Positions 1-9,003 of a DNA stretch of 23,261 bases are shown one piece after another (position 1 is the stretch's first letter; the number at the start of each line of letters is the position of its first letter). A program made the position numbers and the translations under genes. The stretch comes from Hypsibius dujardini (lineage: Eukaryota; Tardigrada; Eutardigrada; Parachela; Hypsibiidae), in NCBI GenBank assembly GCA_001579985.1, contig LRSR01014259.1:1-23261 (forward strand). Reading direction: 5' to 3'. The notes under the pieces were generated by a model. It searched no databases, was not told the DNA's origin, and saw nothing but the letters and a program-made list of their open reading frames with translations.

Positions 1-132
1 GTGTATATAAGCGGTCACGGTGCCTAATACCGAATTGCAACGTAGCTTTTTTCAAACGAAATTTGTAATGCTGTGCTCAATGTGTCGAATGAAAGGAATA
101 AAACCGGGAACCGGAAATGGCGGTACGAAGTG

Positions 133-1397
133 CTATGTCTCGAGGTCATCTTCACATGTATCTCTGTATGCCTGACGTATGTAGGAATAGTCTGATGCAC
201 TTACGAGAGCCCAGACGTAGGTCCCGTACCATTCCAACAATATCTTCGGTCGAGGGGGCACCCTGGGAGGACGGGGAACCGCCGCAATGAACTGAGTGTA
301 AAACCAGTAGTAGTCCACCAGGCGAACAACCGCGATCCCAGCTGCGACGGACACCACGCCGGTGACAACATACAGACTGCGCTGTCCGTGACTGAATATC
401 AGGTGTTTCAGCGGATACCGGATTGCCAGGAACCTCTCCAGAGTGAACGCCACGATCATCCTGTTTGAGGAAAACAAATCAACGGCCAGAATCTTGATCT
501 TACTGTACGTAAAGCCTTGTTATCGCACCCGACGGCGCTGATCGCAATTCGCGAAGCCGCCGGATGAGCCTAATTTACATACCAAGCCGAGGCGATTACG
601 CAAGTTTCTTGAAGGAACATGGTAAATCCGTTCAAACGGTCCACCATGTCTCGAATAGCTGGTCGTGGAAGTCCGTGTACCTCGCCATCATAATTCGAAA
701 TGTAGGAGATGATGGCACTCCACCTGTCAAACGAAATTGTTATCGCGGTTGCTTCGACAAGCACATTACCAATCCGTGAGAACGGGGTAGAGAGTCACGA
801 GAATGACAGAAGACCGACCGACCAACAGACCAACAGCCTTGCAGGCAAGCAAACAGACAGGCAGGCAGACAGGCAGACAGAAAGACAAACAGACAGACAG
901 ACAGACAGGCAGACAAACAGACAGACAGACAAACAGACAGGCAGGCAGACAAGCAGACAGACAGGCAGACAGACAGAGAAACAGACAGACAGACAGGCAG
1001 ACAGACAGACAGACGGACCGATAATCAGGCAGAGACAGCTGCCGAAAGGGAAAGAAATTACTGTGAATTGCTGGCTTTGAGAAAGGTCATATAAGAAGGC
1101 AGACAAGAGGTGCTTAGATGAAACGTAGTGCGCTCACATATACACCAGATCCGTGATTGCAACCGCACTCAGATAAACCCCTTTCGAACCGAATGGTTTA
1201 TCCAGCCGTAAGACCAACAAATTCAGTACGTTCCCAATTGTGGTGAGCAGCAGCAGAAGAGGATAGGAACAAAGATCCAAGTAGCGGATGGACGGTGGCT
1301 GAGGACGTTGTGAGTGAACCGAGGTCGGCCAACCGCATTTGTCGAGAGATATCGCAGCAGGCAAGGTCGAATTCAGCGAAGAGTTAGCAAAGTTCAT
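133..1397 (-). CDS. Rhodopsin-family GPCR (peptide-receptor-like), 5' half, runs off left edge
   Basis: Three exons join in frame. Exon 1 is 1397-1138 (86 codons), exon 2 is 723-583 and exon 3 runs from 460 leftwards; both introns are phase 2 (AT|G and TG|G) with donors GTGAGC and GTATGT. The start ATG is followed by an extracellular N-terminus with two N-glycosylation sequons (NSS, NST). TM1 (about residues 39-65) carries the GN of helix 1. TM2 carries the conserved Asp in AITDL. TM3 (about 119-142) ends in ERF at 142-144, a variant of DRY, followed by LAIRYPLKH. TM4 is about 163-180. The pattern resembles FMRFamide/neuropeptide receptors; the ligand cannot be named. Exon 3 stays open to a stop at 133, but a TM5-TM7 exon should follow, and GTGAAG at 155-150 is a possible donor. 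TM5-7 are outside the window. Family is confident; subfamily is a guess. Confidence 0.8.
841..1017. repeat. CAGA-type tetranucleotide array in GPCR intron 1
   Basis: About 175 bp of CAGA/CAGG/CAAA tetranucleotides lie inside the first GPCR intron (1137-724). The array keeps frames open on both strands, giving spurious Cys-Leu-Ser-Val or Asp-Arg-Gln-Thr ORFs. It is not coding. Confidence 0.9.
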
Positions 1398-2460
1398 GTT
1401 CAGCTCATGTGAAAAATATTTAGCAAGTAGATTACTAATGACGAAGATTCAAAAGCAACGAGCAGGTTAAGTATTTCAGTGATGAGTCACCATTCCACGG
1501 CTAACCCGCAATGTGCAAAGTAAAAAGTGAATAGGATGTCACGTTGGGTAAATTCCGCAGAATCATCCGGTGCGCCGCGCTTGAACTCATGATGGTTGAG
1601 CCAATACTGGAATCTCTCTCTCTCTAATTTTATTCCTGCAAACAAAGACCAAGTTGTGTTTATCTGGAAAAAAAGAGTAGTGAATGGAAGAAAACAGCCG
1701 TGGGGACTTTCAATGGCGATGACGATCGCACAAAGACGCATCAGGCGGCTTCGCTCCCGCCTCCCCTTTTCATTGAGTACCGCAACACTTCATCCCGGGA
1801 GCTAAGCGCAGAAACGCGTCCTCGCATTCCCCTTTCCCATTTATCTGATTGAGACCGTGCCAAGTTTGTTTTCGGGCATTAAGAGGACCGAAAGAGGTCA
1901 ATCACGACGAATCACATCATATATGATGATGACGTGCGGCGACTGCTTAATGCTCTGCCGTTAAGAAAGACGCCCATTTGCGCGACCGAAGGAGCTGCTA
2001 AACGACAACCGGAAGTTTAGCGCGATTAAATTGAGACACGCCAATCGCTCTTTCTGTTTAGATCCTTCACGTTATCACCCACCGACAGGCAGGACAATCG
2101 TTTCCTTTTAACAATTGAGAAGGAACAACAAAAAGGAGAGGAAAGTTGCCGCAGCGGTAGTCAAATGTTAACGCACAATTAGGAGATCCCTATATCGCAG
2201 TGAAAATAACTCCAGTGGGAGTCGGGCGTCACAGAATGTTAAGATGACAAATTGAATTGAACAAAGTGGGCACAGTAGATTTCTAAGAAAGAAGATGACA
2301 ACCACTGAGAAACTGAGACATGAACAAAAACAGTCACAGGACAAAAACCGGCATACAAGTAGACAAAAGACATATGACTATGCGGACAGAGAGACTGGCA
2401 GGCAGACGGACAGGCAAACAGACAAGCAAACAGAGAGACAGATAAGCACGTAGACAGATG

Positions 2461-2493
<33 letters not shown>

Positions 2494-2580
2494 GGAGACA
2501 GACAGACAGACAAACAGGCAGGCAGACAAACAGACGGACGGACAGACAGACAAACAGGCAGGCAGACAAACAGACGGACG

Positions 2581-2613
<33 letters not shown>

Positions 2614-2691
2614 GCAGACACGCAAACCCACAGACTTGCATGTGACTATCGATATGTAGACTTTGAATGCGCGGGTCAATTACCTTGAATG
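1398..2691. other. Intergenic region between GPCR start and PGGHG end
   Basis: No gene is supported here. It should hold the GPCR promoter and 5' UTR (its right part lies upstream of the minus-strand ATG at 1397) and the PGGHG 3' UTR. Short ORFs at 1487-1805 lack domain character and splice support. A small palindrome (CATCATATATGATG) lies near 1915-1928. The CAGA array at about 2378-2630 fills much of the right end. I see no clear TATA box or poly(A) signal. Confidence 0.6.
2378..2630. repeat. CAGA-type tetranucleotide array, intergenic
   Basis: About 250 bp of degenerate CAGA/CAGG/CGGA/CAAA units. It contains an internal duplication: a 40-odd-base block ending in CAAACAGACGGACGG occurs twice in tandem (about 2506-2545 and 2550-2589). 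Open frames across it are composition artefacts. Confidence 0.88.
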
Positions 2692-3843
2692 TCAAGTTGT
2701 TTTGGAAAGCTGCAAAATTGAGGAGGGCTCTCGCTGGTAAGTGACTGTGTGATTCAGGTGAAGCAAGTGTCGGCCTCCGCTGAGTGTCTCAACGATCAAG
2801 TCCACCGGGAAATCAGGCACGGCTCCCAGCGTTACCGCTATCGTATCCGTAGTGAAATCAAACGCAAAATTGAGATGACAGCCGAGGTACTTTGCGCCCG
2901 TTACGCTCCATCGGGTTGTTCCCGGGAGCGCCATTGGATTGAAGGCCAAGTGGTCGCTGCGTAGTCTAAATCCCCCATATCCGTTGATGACTGACTTTAA
3001 AAAGCCAAACAAAAGTAATATGATTAGGTCCAACCGGCAATAGTCGTGCGAAGGCAGAGTACTGAAGCTGTTTACCTGGAGGAATCCCCCCATACCCGTA
3101 AGAAAGTTCACGGCCCCATCACCGCCGGCATATTCCGACCACACCTGTAACAGCGAAATGTTGATAATCCTCATGTTAATCCGCTCACAGAAAAAAAGAA
3201 CTGTTGACGGAGAAGCTTACACCAAACGGCGCTTGTGAATGTTCCGTGTATTTGGCGAATAACACGTCAGCATCCTTTCTCCTACCCAGCTCGAGATAAC
3301 CAACCGCAAACATGGACCAAGTCATCGCCGGTCCGGTCAACACGGTAATCTGCCGACACAATAATGAGCGACCATCAAAGCAGAGGGGGGCGAGGACTCG
3401 TGAATATATTTGATTGAATTACATATGTTTACTGAGCAGTGTGCTTAGTGTCTACCTCGCGATAGGTGTCAAGATCAGTCTCTTTCATTTCCCGGCTCAT
3501 TTCCATCTCAAGAGGATATCCCAGCAAGATAACGTCCGCCTGCTTGACGGTGCGGTTTCTGCAAACCCGGTCAGGGTCAACGGTGAAGCCGTCGAATTCC
3601 GGGTGATACGCTCTCCCGTCCGGGGTAGTTCCAGTCGGGATAGGGATCTTCGCTGCAGTGGAGTTCCAGCGAGAAATACGGGCATCGTGCTTGCCGATCA
3701 AATCCAGCACGTATGATGGCAATCTGTAATAGTGGAGTAAATCAATAATGTCAGCCACCTGTCCACAGCTTAATACGACCTTTATTTTTTCCCACTAGAC
3801 AGACAAACAGACCGGCAGACAGACAAACAAACAGACAGATAGC

Positions 3844-3906
<63 letters not shown>

Positions 3907-5645
3907 TAGATAATGAAGTTGTCTGCAAAAGATCCATCAGTCATAGGGCCGAATTTGAACCAGAAATGTCGATAACGGAAAAGGCTTAACAGTCACAGGC
4001 TCATAGCAAAATCCAAGAAAAATGAGGGAACACAACAAACAGGAGGACAATAAACAGCGCGATTGGTAACGCATTTGAAGAAGCGTAATAGTTGATTACT
4101 TACTGGAGTGCTAGTTTAGCCGCATAATTGGTGAACGCAGAGTTGTTGACGGGATAGTGGTATTCGTCTGGTCCCATCACGCCTGGAAAAAATATCGTCA
4201 TGGTATTCATTAATACATTCGTAACGGTTAATCTGACCATGAGTATAGGCGCTTACTGTTTATGCTGCAAGTTGTGTCGTTGTCAGACATAACGGTCAAG
4301 CTCTGCCACCAAGCGGCGATTTCTTCCACAAGTCGATCTAATCCCATGTCCTGGATGAGTTGTTTCTTATTGTTGGAAGCGTAGAGAAACTGCCGGACAG
4401 CGAAGGCAATGTCGGCGGTTACGTGGTGCTGGTAGTCAGCGGCTGGAGGCCACGGGGTTGTTTCCACTCCTGGGCAGAAGAGAATACGTCATCAGAATCT
4501 CAACATCAAATAGAATTTATTGAGAATTTATTGGGAATTTATTGAGAATTTATTGAGCAGCTCAAAACGCTTTCGTTAAAAACCGACCGGTCATTCCCGC
4601 TTCCCAAGGGAATTTCGCGCCCTCTTTGCCGAATGCGTCTGCATTCTTGAGTGCTTGGTCGAGAATCCGAATCCTCGCCTCGATTAAAATACGCGCTTGA
4701 TCCGGATGGAAGAAGAGAATCGGGGGAAACTAAGTGCGATAAAGAATACGAATGAAAACGGCGTTCAACTGCGCACTTCAACGTCGAATATTTTGAGGCA
4801 GGAACCGAGACTAAATTATCGTTAGCCAGTTTTGCAACAGAGACAAATCGCATGTCCGTACTGCACCAATATCCCTTACCATCCACATTTCGGTATCCCA
4901 GAAGGAATGCCCGAGGTAGTCCTGATCGATCTCCGCTCCCGGGGCACCACGAGCTAAGCCACCTGAAATGAGACATTTACGGCAATGAGCACCATTAAGT
5001 GTTAAACAGTTGGTCCGTGCATAATTCTCGAATCGCTCTTAACCTGGACTAAGTCCAATGAATCCATGTCCACAATCGGCGTTTGGCAGCGAACTCAGCA
5101 GAAAATAGAAAGTACTGTACAACGCTTGAGCGAGCGCAAAATTCTCCGCAGGATCCACTTCAATCCGTCCGCTTTCCCAGTATTCGCTCCACTTGGCGAC
5201 ATGGGAGGCGCGGAGACTCGGAAAGTCAATGTCCATGGCGTCCAGCAGGCTCTGATGAGGTTCACAAAGCAAATTGTAAGATGTCTGTGGCTCGTACAAA
5301 TTTAACTTAGTTTTAAATGTCTTACCGCAACGGTTTCTTTTCCCTCACTACCTACTGATAAATATAAAACTAAATCCAGATTGTTCCCGGTAACAGTGAT
5401 TTCTCTTTCCAACGGCCAGTTCGAATACCACGCCACAGTCACCGGTGACTTCGGACTTTCAGCCACTTCCGGTGTTCGAGTAAAGCCCTGACTAACACTG
5501 TAGTGGCGCAAGAGAGCGGAACTGAAAGAAGATTAGGAATTTTAATCACATGTTCAGCTATTTTATGTCTATCTGTCTGCCCATCCGTCTGTCTGCCCGT
5601 CTGTCTGTCTGCCCGTCTGTCTGTCTGCCCGTCTGTGTGTCTGTG

Positions 5646-5681
<36 letters not shown>

Positions 5682-6783
5682 CTTACCCGGTTGTTTCCGT
5701 GTACGGAAACTCCTTCGTCCGCACAAACTCGATATCCGGACTGACCAATAAGTCCGTCGGTGGTATGTCAATCAGTTCAACAATTACGCTTTCGGTTCCA
5801 GGGGCAAACTCAACGAGCAACCGCATCACCAGCAGGTGAGGATGCAGACGATGTGCAAAAATTTCACGCGTCAAGGTGACCGAACCGTCTTCTAAAACCT
5901 TATTCTCCCTGAATATTCCTACACAAGAAGAAGTACCTAAGTAACCTGCGAAGCCACGCAGGCAATATTGACTCAGTACGATCGCAGTACCTTCTTTCAA
6001 GTTCAGCTGGTAACTTTCGACCACGGGGACATTCTTCATCGCTGTTTTGAAGCCAATCAGTGATGGTATCCGTGCTCTCGAGCTGTTGCATCCGAGTCCA
6101 TCGTACAGACCATTCATATGGACGTATGGGCTTAATGCTACGGTGGCTACATGGCCATTGCCCACTTCCGGCATGAAACGGTCCTCTGGCAATCTGTTTG
6201 TAAATAACAGAAAAAACGGACAAATGAATTCAGCACATGCGCATATAAGCGACTGCTAAATATCGGCAAAATATCTATAAAACCTGTTGCAAGGTTCAAC
6301 TTCCTTACATTTTAGCCTCGAACAAATACGGCAAGTGTGTTTCGCCATGCAGAGGAGGTTGCGTTGGTTGCATCGTTGGTTGAGGTTGCGTTGGTTGCAT
6401 CGTTGGTTGAGGTTGCGTTGGTTGCATTATTGGTTGAGGTTGCGTTGGTTGCATCGTTGGTTGAGGTCGTGTTAATTGCATCATTGGTTGAGGTTGCGTT
6501 GGTTGCATCGTTGGTTGAGGTTGCGTTGGTTGCATCGTTGGTTGAGGTCGCGTTGGTTGCATCATTGGTTGAGGTTGCGTTGGTTGCTTCGTTGGTTGAG
6601 GTTGCGTTGGTTGCATCGTTGGTTGAGGTTGCGTTGGTTGCATCGTTGGTTCAGGTCGTGTTGGTTGCATCATTTGTTGAGGTCGCGTTGGTTGCATTAT
6701 TGGTTGAGGTCGCGTTGGTTGCATTATTGGTTGAGGTTGTATGTTGAGGCGTTGGTTCCACTTCCACCTGGTCGAAGTTAGCC
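2692..6783 (-). CDS. PGGHG: Protein-glucosylgalactosylhydroxylysine glucosidase (GH65-like), with N-terminal 9-aa repeats
   Basis: The family removes glucose from the Glc-Gal-hydroxylysine units of collagen. Exons (minus): about 6783-6309, 6193-5991, 5918-5687, 5521-5326, 5284-5044, 4962-4880, 4729-4588, 4469-4257, 4182-4104, 3723-3456, 3349-3221, 3144-3076 and 2994-2692; all joins keep frame. From the second exon on, the product is 719 aa, close to the usual ~740-aa family length. Family landmarks are intact: PEVGNGHVATV and MNGLYDG near the N-terminus; WDTEMWM (Asp codon 4897-4895); GPDEYH (Glu codon 4165-4163); HPEFDGF and KQADVILLGYP; and VWSEYAGGDGAVNFLTG (Glu codon 3135-3133). These acidic residues sit where the human enzyme's catalytic carboxylates are reported. 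Oddities: the first listed exon encodes about 13 copies of QPTMQPTQP ahead of the enzyme, one intron is 41 nt, and one donor is GTCGGT. The true start codon is unresolved; see the anchor exon at 6970-7026. Confidence 0.9.
3797..3911. repeat. CAGA tetranucleotide array in PGGHG intron
   Basis: This is a nearly pure CAGA array, especially 3845-3902, inside the 380-nt intron 4103-3724 of the minus-strand PGGHG gene. It is the most homogeneous of the five CAGA arrays, so probably the most recently expanded. Confidence 0.92.
4509..4557. repeat. AGAATTTATTG short tandem repeat in PGGHG intron
   Basis: Four to five copies of an 11-bp AGAATTTATTG/GGAATTTATTG unit lie in the 118-nt intron 4587-4470. 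They occupy most of the space between the unusual GTCGGT donor and the acceptor at 4471-4470. Confidence 0.75.
5565..5682. repeat. TCTG (CAGA on minus) array in PGGHG intron
   Basis: The array lies in intron 5686-5522. It starts within a few bases of the donor (GTAAGGACAGACAG on the minus strand), so the 5' splice site directly abuts the microsatellite. Confidence 0.9.
6345..6742 (-). repeat. 27-bp coding minisatellite (9-aa QPTMQPTQP repeat)
   Basis: About 14 copies of a 27-bp unit. Because 27 is a multiple of three, several frames on both strands stay open. The minus frame reading QPTMQPTQP/QPTRPQPI runs into HGETHLPYLFEAK and ends at a GTAAGG donor (6308) whose phase fits the next PGGHG exon (AT|A, Ile). 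This is why I take this frame as the coding one. Variant units substitute Arg, Lys, Leu or Glu at a few positions. Confidence 0.85.
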
Positions 6784-6969
6784 CTGCGACGAGAAGAAAA
6801 GATCTGATCTACATTCCAGCTTGATGTGCTAAAGCAAAAGCTAGGGAAAAGCATTCGAAATGAGGACAGACGAGCTAAAAATAGCGGCCATCCATGAGTG
6901 ACATAAGTGATTTCCCACAGCAAAGTGGTAAGCCGGTAACGCATGTGCCCTGTCAGTTCATCCACCCAC

Positions 6970-7026
6970 CAATCAATGAAATGATTAAAGCAAGCAACAG
7001 CAGTAAGATTACATTTGCTAAACCGA
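6970..7026 (-). CDS. Candidate membrane-anchor exon of PGGHG
   Basis: After a pyrimidine-rich acceptor (AACTGACCAG, ending 7027) the minus strand reads GLANVILLLLLALIISLI, an 18-residue hydrophobic run. It is followed by a GTGGGT donor at 6969. Its phase (1) matches a good acceptor (CTTCTCGTCGCAG, ending 6784) that leads into the repeat frame (G-LTSTRWKWNQR...). Joined this way, the enzyme would be a type II membrane protein: short cytoplasmic tail, anchor, basic patch, P/Q/T/M repeat stalk, catalytic domain. No ATG lies in frame in this exon, so another 5' exon is required. MEAQRG at about 7604-7587 has a weak GTGGCG donor of the right phase and is only a guess. Human PGGHG is described without such an anchor. 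Confidence 0.45.
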
Positions 7027-8037
7027 CTGGTCAGTTAAAAAGTAACGCTCGAGTAACGGAACCGTTAAAGATGAAGAAAAAATAGCTCGAAATTCAGTAA
7101 TGAAAATATCCCTGTCAGCCATCAAACAGCCGTGCTCTTCCTATCTACACTACATGTTCACACGTGGCAAAAATCTTGCGCTGACCGAGTTAAGCCATTA
7201 CACTCGTTCGACGCATGGCTGTTGTACATAGTTCCGAGCTAAAGCGCCTAATTCGGTCAGTGCAAGGTTTTTGCCACGTGTGTAGGACCATGTAATATGT
7301 TTGACCACTGACCAGTCAATCAATAAATTCACTCATCAGCCGGAACATTGCACCATTTACTACTCAAAAGTACCAGGCAGTCCATCGAAATATCATGGTA
7401 CAACTGTAGCAGGTTGCTTTAAACTTCTTCATCCAGCCGCTACAAACATTATTTTATTCAACCATTAATCGGAATCGCTATCACAATTGCACACTAACTT
7501 CACAGTCTACTGAATCATAAATCAAGCTATCAGTCGCTCATACACGGCACAAAGCTAACCGTTGGATCAAATCAAGAGACGCCACATCCGCGTTGCGCCT
7601 CCATCGTCCCGTTGCCAGTTGCTTTGCAGTTTTCCCAGCGATAATTTACACCGTAAATAAGGACTATGCGATTCCGGAGTCCGGCAACTATTACATTATA
7701 GCGAGACAGAATGTACAGAATGCAAAGCAAGTGAACAATTAAAGTGCACTGAATGAGGGGAATTGAAGGCGGGCCTAACTGGGCACAAATGGGTTGGACC
7801 CCCAATCAAGGGAGCCGCTCAAGTAACAATAACCGTATAAATCCAGTCAAGAATAACTATGATTCGAGGTGTTGGAATACGAACCCGTCAAACGAAAAGA
7901 TTTTTCCGATTTCGAAGACGATTTCATTTCTTTAGCAAAACAGCCCGTTCAACTGTCACAGCCCGTTCAACTGTACAACCCGTTCAACTGTCACAGCCCG
8001 TTCAACTGTCATAGCCCGTTCAACTGTCACAGCCCGT
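7027..8037. other. Region between PGGHG 5' end and SPICE1-like gene
   Basis: No supported gene. It contains a fold-back element (7151-7294) and an 18-bp tandem repeat (7941-8047). Short ORFs at 7572-7805 (minus) and 7753-7935 (plus) have no recognisable content. PGGHG upstream exon(s) and promoter are expected here. Confidence 0.55.
7151..7294. mobile_element. Fold-back MITE-like element, TA-bounded, CATG ends
   Basis: Inverted arms of about 46 bp (7151-7196 and 7247-7294) share ACACGTGGCAAAAA, CTTGC and CTGACCGA with few mismatches. Both ends read TACATG...CATGTA, so the element is flanked by TA as for Tc1/mariner-type insertions. The ~50-bp centre has no ORF. It is a non-autonomous DNA element by structure only; no transposase is in the window. 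Confidence 0.75.
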
Positions 8038-8047
8038 TCAACTGTCA
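7941..8047. repeat. 18-bp tandem repeat, six units
   Basis: Units CAGCCCGTTCAACTGTCA begin at 7941, 7959, 7976, 7994, 8012 and 8030; one unit is 17 bp. The last unit overlaps the end of the SPICE1-like coding frame. Read on the minus strand, it supplies that frame's Asp-Ser-stop. Confidence 0.9.
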
Positions 8048-9003
8048 ACACTGCGTATTTTGGCTGTCGCTGGTCCACCAGAAGACGCCGACACGTTCCG
8101 ATGGTGCTCCCTTAGAAGAGTTTTGGCTTCATCCAGGACTTGGTTCGACTCGTTAATCATGTCGGTGATCTCGTCCACACTCAGGATCACTTCCCGAACA
8201 AGCGGTCCCTGCTTGGAGCAGTTTCGTCTGGCGGCCGGATTCCCGATTTCTGTGAAGGTCATATAAGAGCTTCTCTAATGCAGTAGTCAAGAATATTGGT
8301 AAAGACAACAAGCACCCATGAATTCACTGACCACTCAAAAAATTTCAACGCAATCGAAACAAAGGCCACTTTGAAATCAACCAATCAATTCGAGGTTACT
8401 GTAGTGTACGGAAAAAGAATCAATCAATCGATCAATCAATCAATTTGAGGTTACTGTAGTGTACGGAAAAACAATCAATCAATCAATCGATCAATCAATC
8501 AATGAATTTGAGGTTACTGTAGTGTACGGAAAAACAATCAATCAATCAATCAATCGATCAATTTGAAGTTACTGTAGTGTACGGTGTAGCACTGGTCTTT
8601 CCGCTAACGATCAATCCATCAATCAACGCACCAGTGCAGTGAACCGAACATCGTGCACCAACGAAACCGAGAAACTTATAAAAAGTAATCTAGTCTTCAC
8701 CAATCATCTCCCACACTACAAATTTCAATATCCTTTACCGTTTCGAATCTTCTTTTCCACTAGTTCCCTTTGTGCCGTTTTGATATTTTTGGAGACATGT
8801 GACGACACGCGATGATTTCGCTCCTCCTCAGTTTCCCGTAACGCCGCCAAATCGTTGAAATCGTCATTCCATTGCTGCCTCGCCTTGGGCATCGGCTTCC
8901 GACTGCTTGTTTCGCTCATCCCCGTTTTTGCACCAGCCAGAAACGGTTGGCTTTTGCTGCGAGGTTCCACTGATTGGAATGATTTCGGACGCCGGTCTGT
9001 CAT
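8038..9003 (-). CDS. SPICE1 N-terminus-like short protein (158 aa)
   Basis: Exon 1 is 9003-8739 (ATG preceded by an in-frame TGA; 88 codons). Exon 2 is 8249-8038. The intron 8738-8250 has a GTAAAG donor, a TTCACAG acceptor and phase 1 (G|AA, Glu). The product is charged and helical. ARQQWNDDFNDLAALRETEEE followed by a His/Lys-rich helix, then REVILSVDEITDMINESNQ and VLDEAKTLLREHH, recalls the start of spindle and centriole-associated protein 1 (SPICE1, needed for centriole duplication): a KQEWDNTVTDL-like motif, then an MKEIL...VLEKSDHLI...AKELF-like helix. I rely on recalled family patterns, so this is moderate. SPICE1 proteins are much longer (over 800 aa in vertebrates). Here the frame stops in an 18-bp tandem repeat and no later exons are visible, so the gene may be a short paralogue, truncated, or continue through an exon I missed. 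Confidence 0.55.
8380..8586. repeat. Four ~62-bp tandem units with AATC tracts in SPICE1-like intron
   Basis: Four copies of TTGAGGTTACTGTAGTGTACGG (AAG for GAG in the last) are separated by AATC/GATC tetranucleotide tracts of differing length. They lie in the intron 8738-8250. The unit length varies through the AATC count. Confidence 0.88.

Noticed and set aside
740-1106. Overlapping ORFs reading CLSVCLSV or DRQTDRQT
   Set aside because: They are translations of the CAGA tetranucleotide array within a GPCR intron. Every frame stays open because of composition. The same applies to ORFs at 2239-2695, 5439-5771 and 10219-10668, apart from the IDH exon part.
1487-1805. ORFs on both strands near 1.5-1.8 kb
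   Set aside because: No domain character, no signal or TM pattern, and no splice partners; chance ORFs.
6337-6781. Plus-strand ORFs VALVASLVE and RWLHRWLRL
   Set aside because: They come from the 27-bp minisatellite. Only the minus QPTMQPTQP frame continues into a conserved protein through a phase-matched splice site.
7572-7805. Minus ORF with a hydrophobic stretch (LIVHLLCILYILS)
   Set aside because: Considered as a PGGHG 5' exon or a small membrane protein. No phase-matched donor to the anchor exon in this frame, and no conservation pattern visible.
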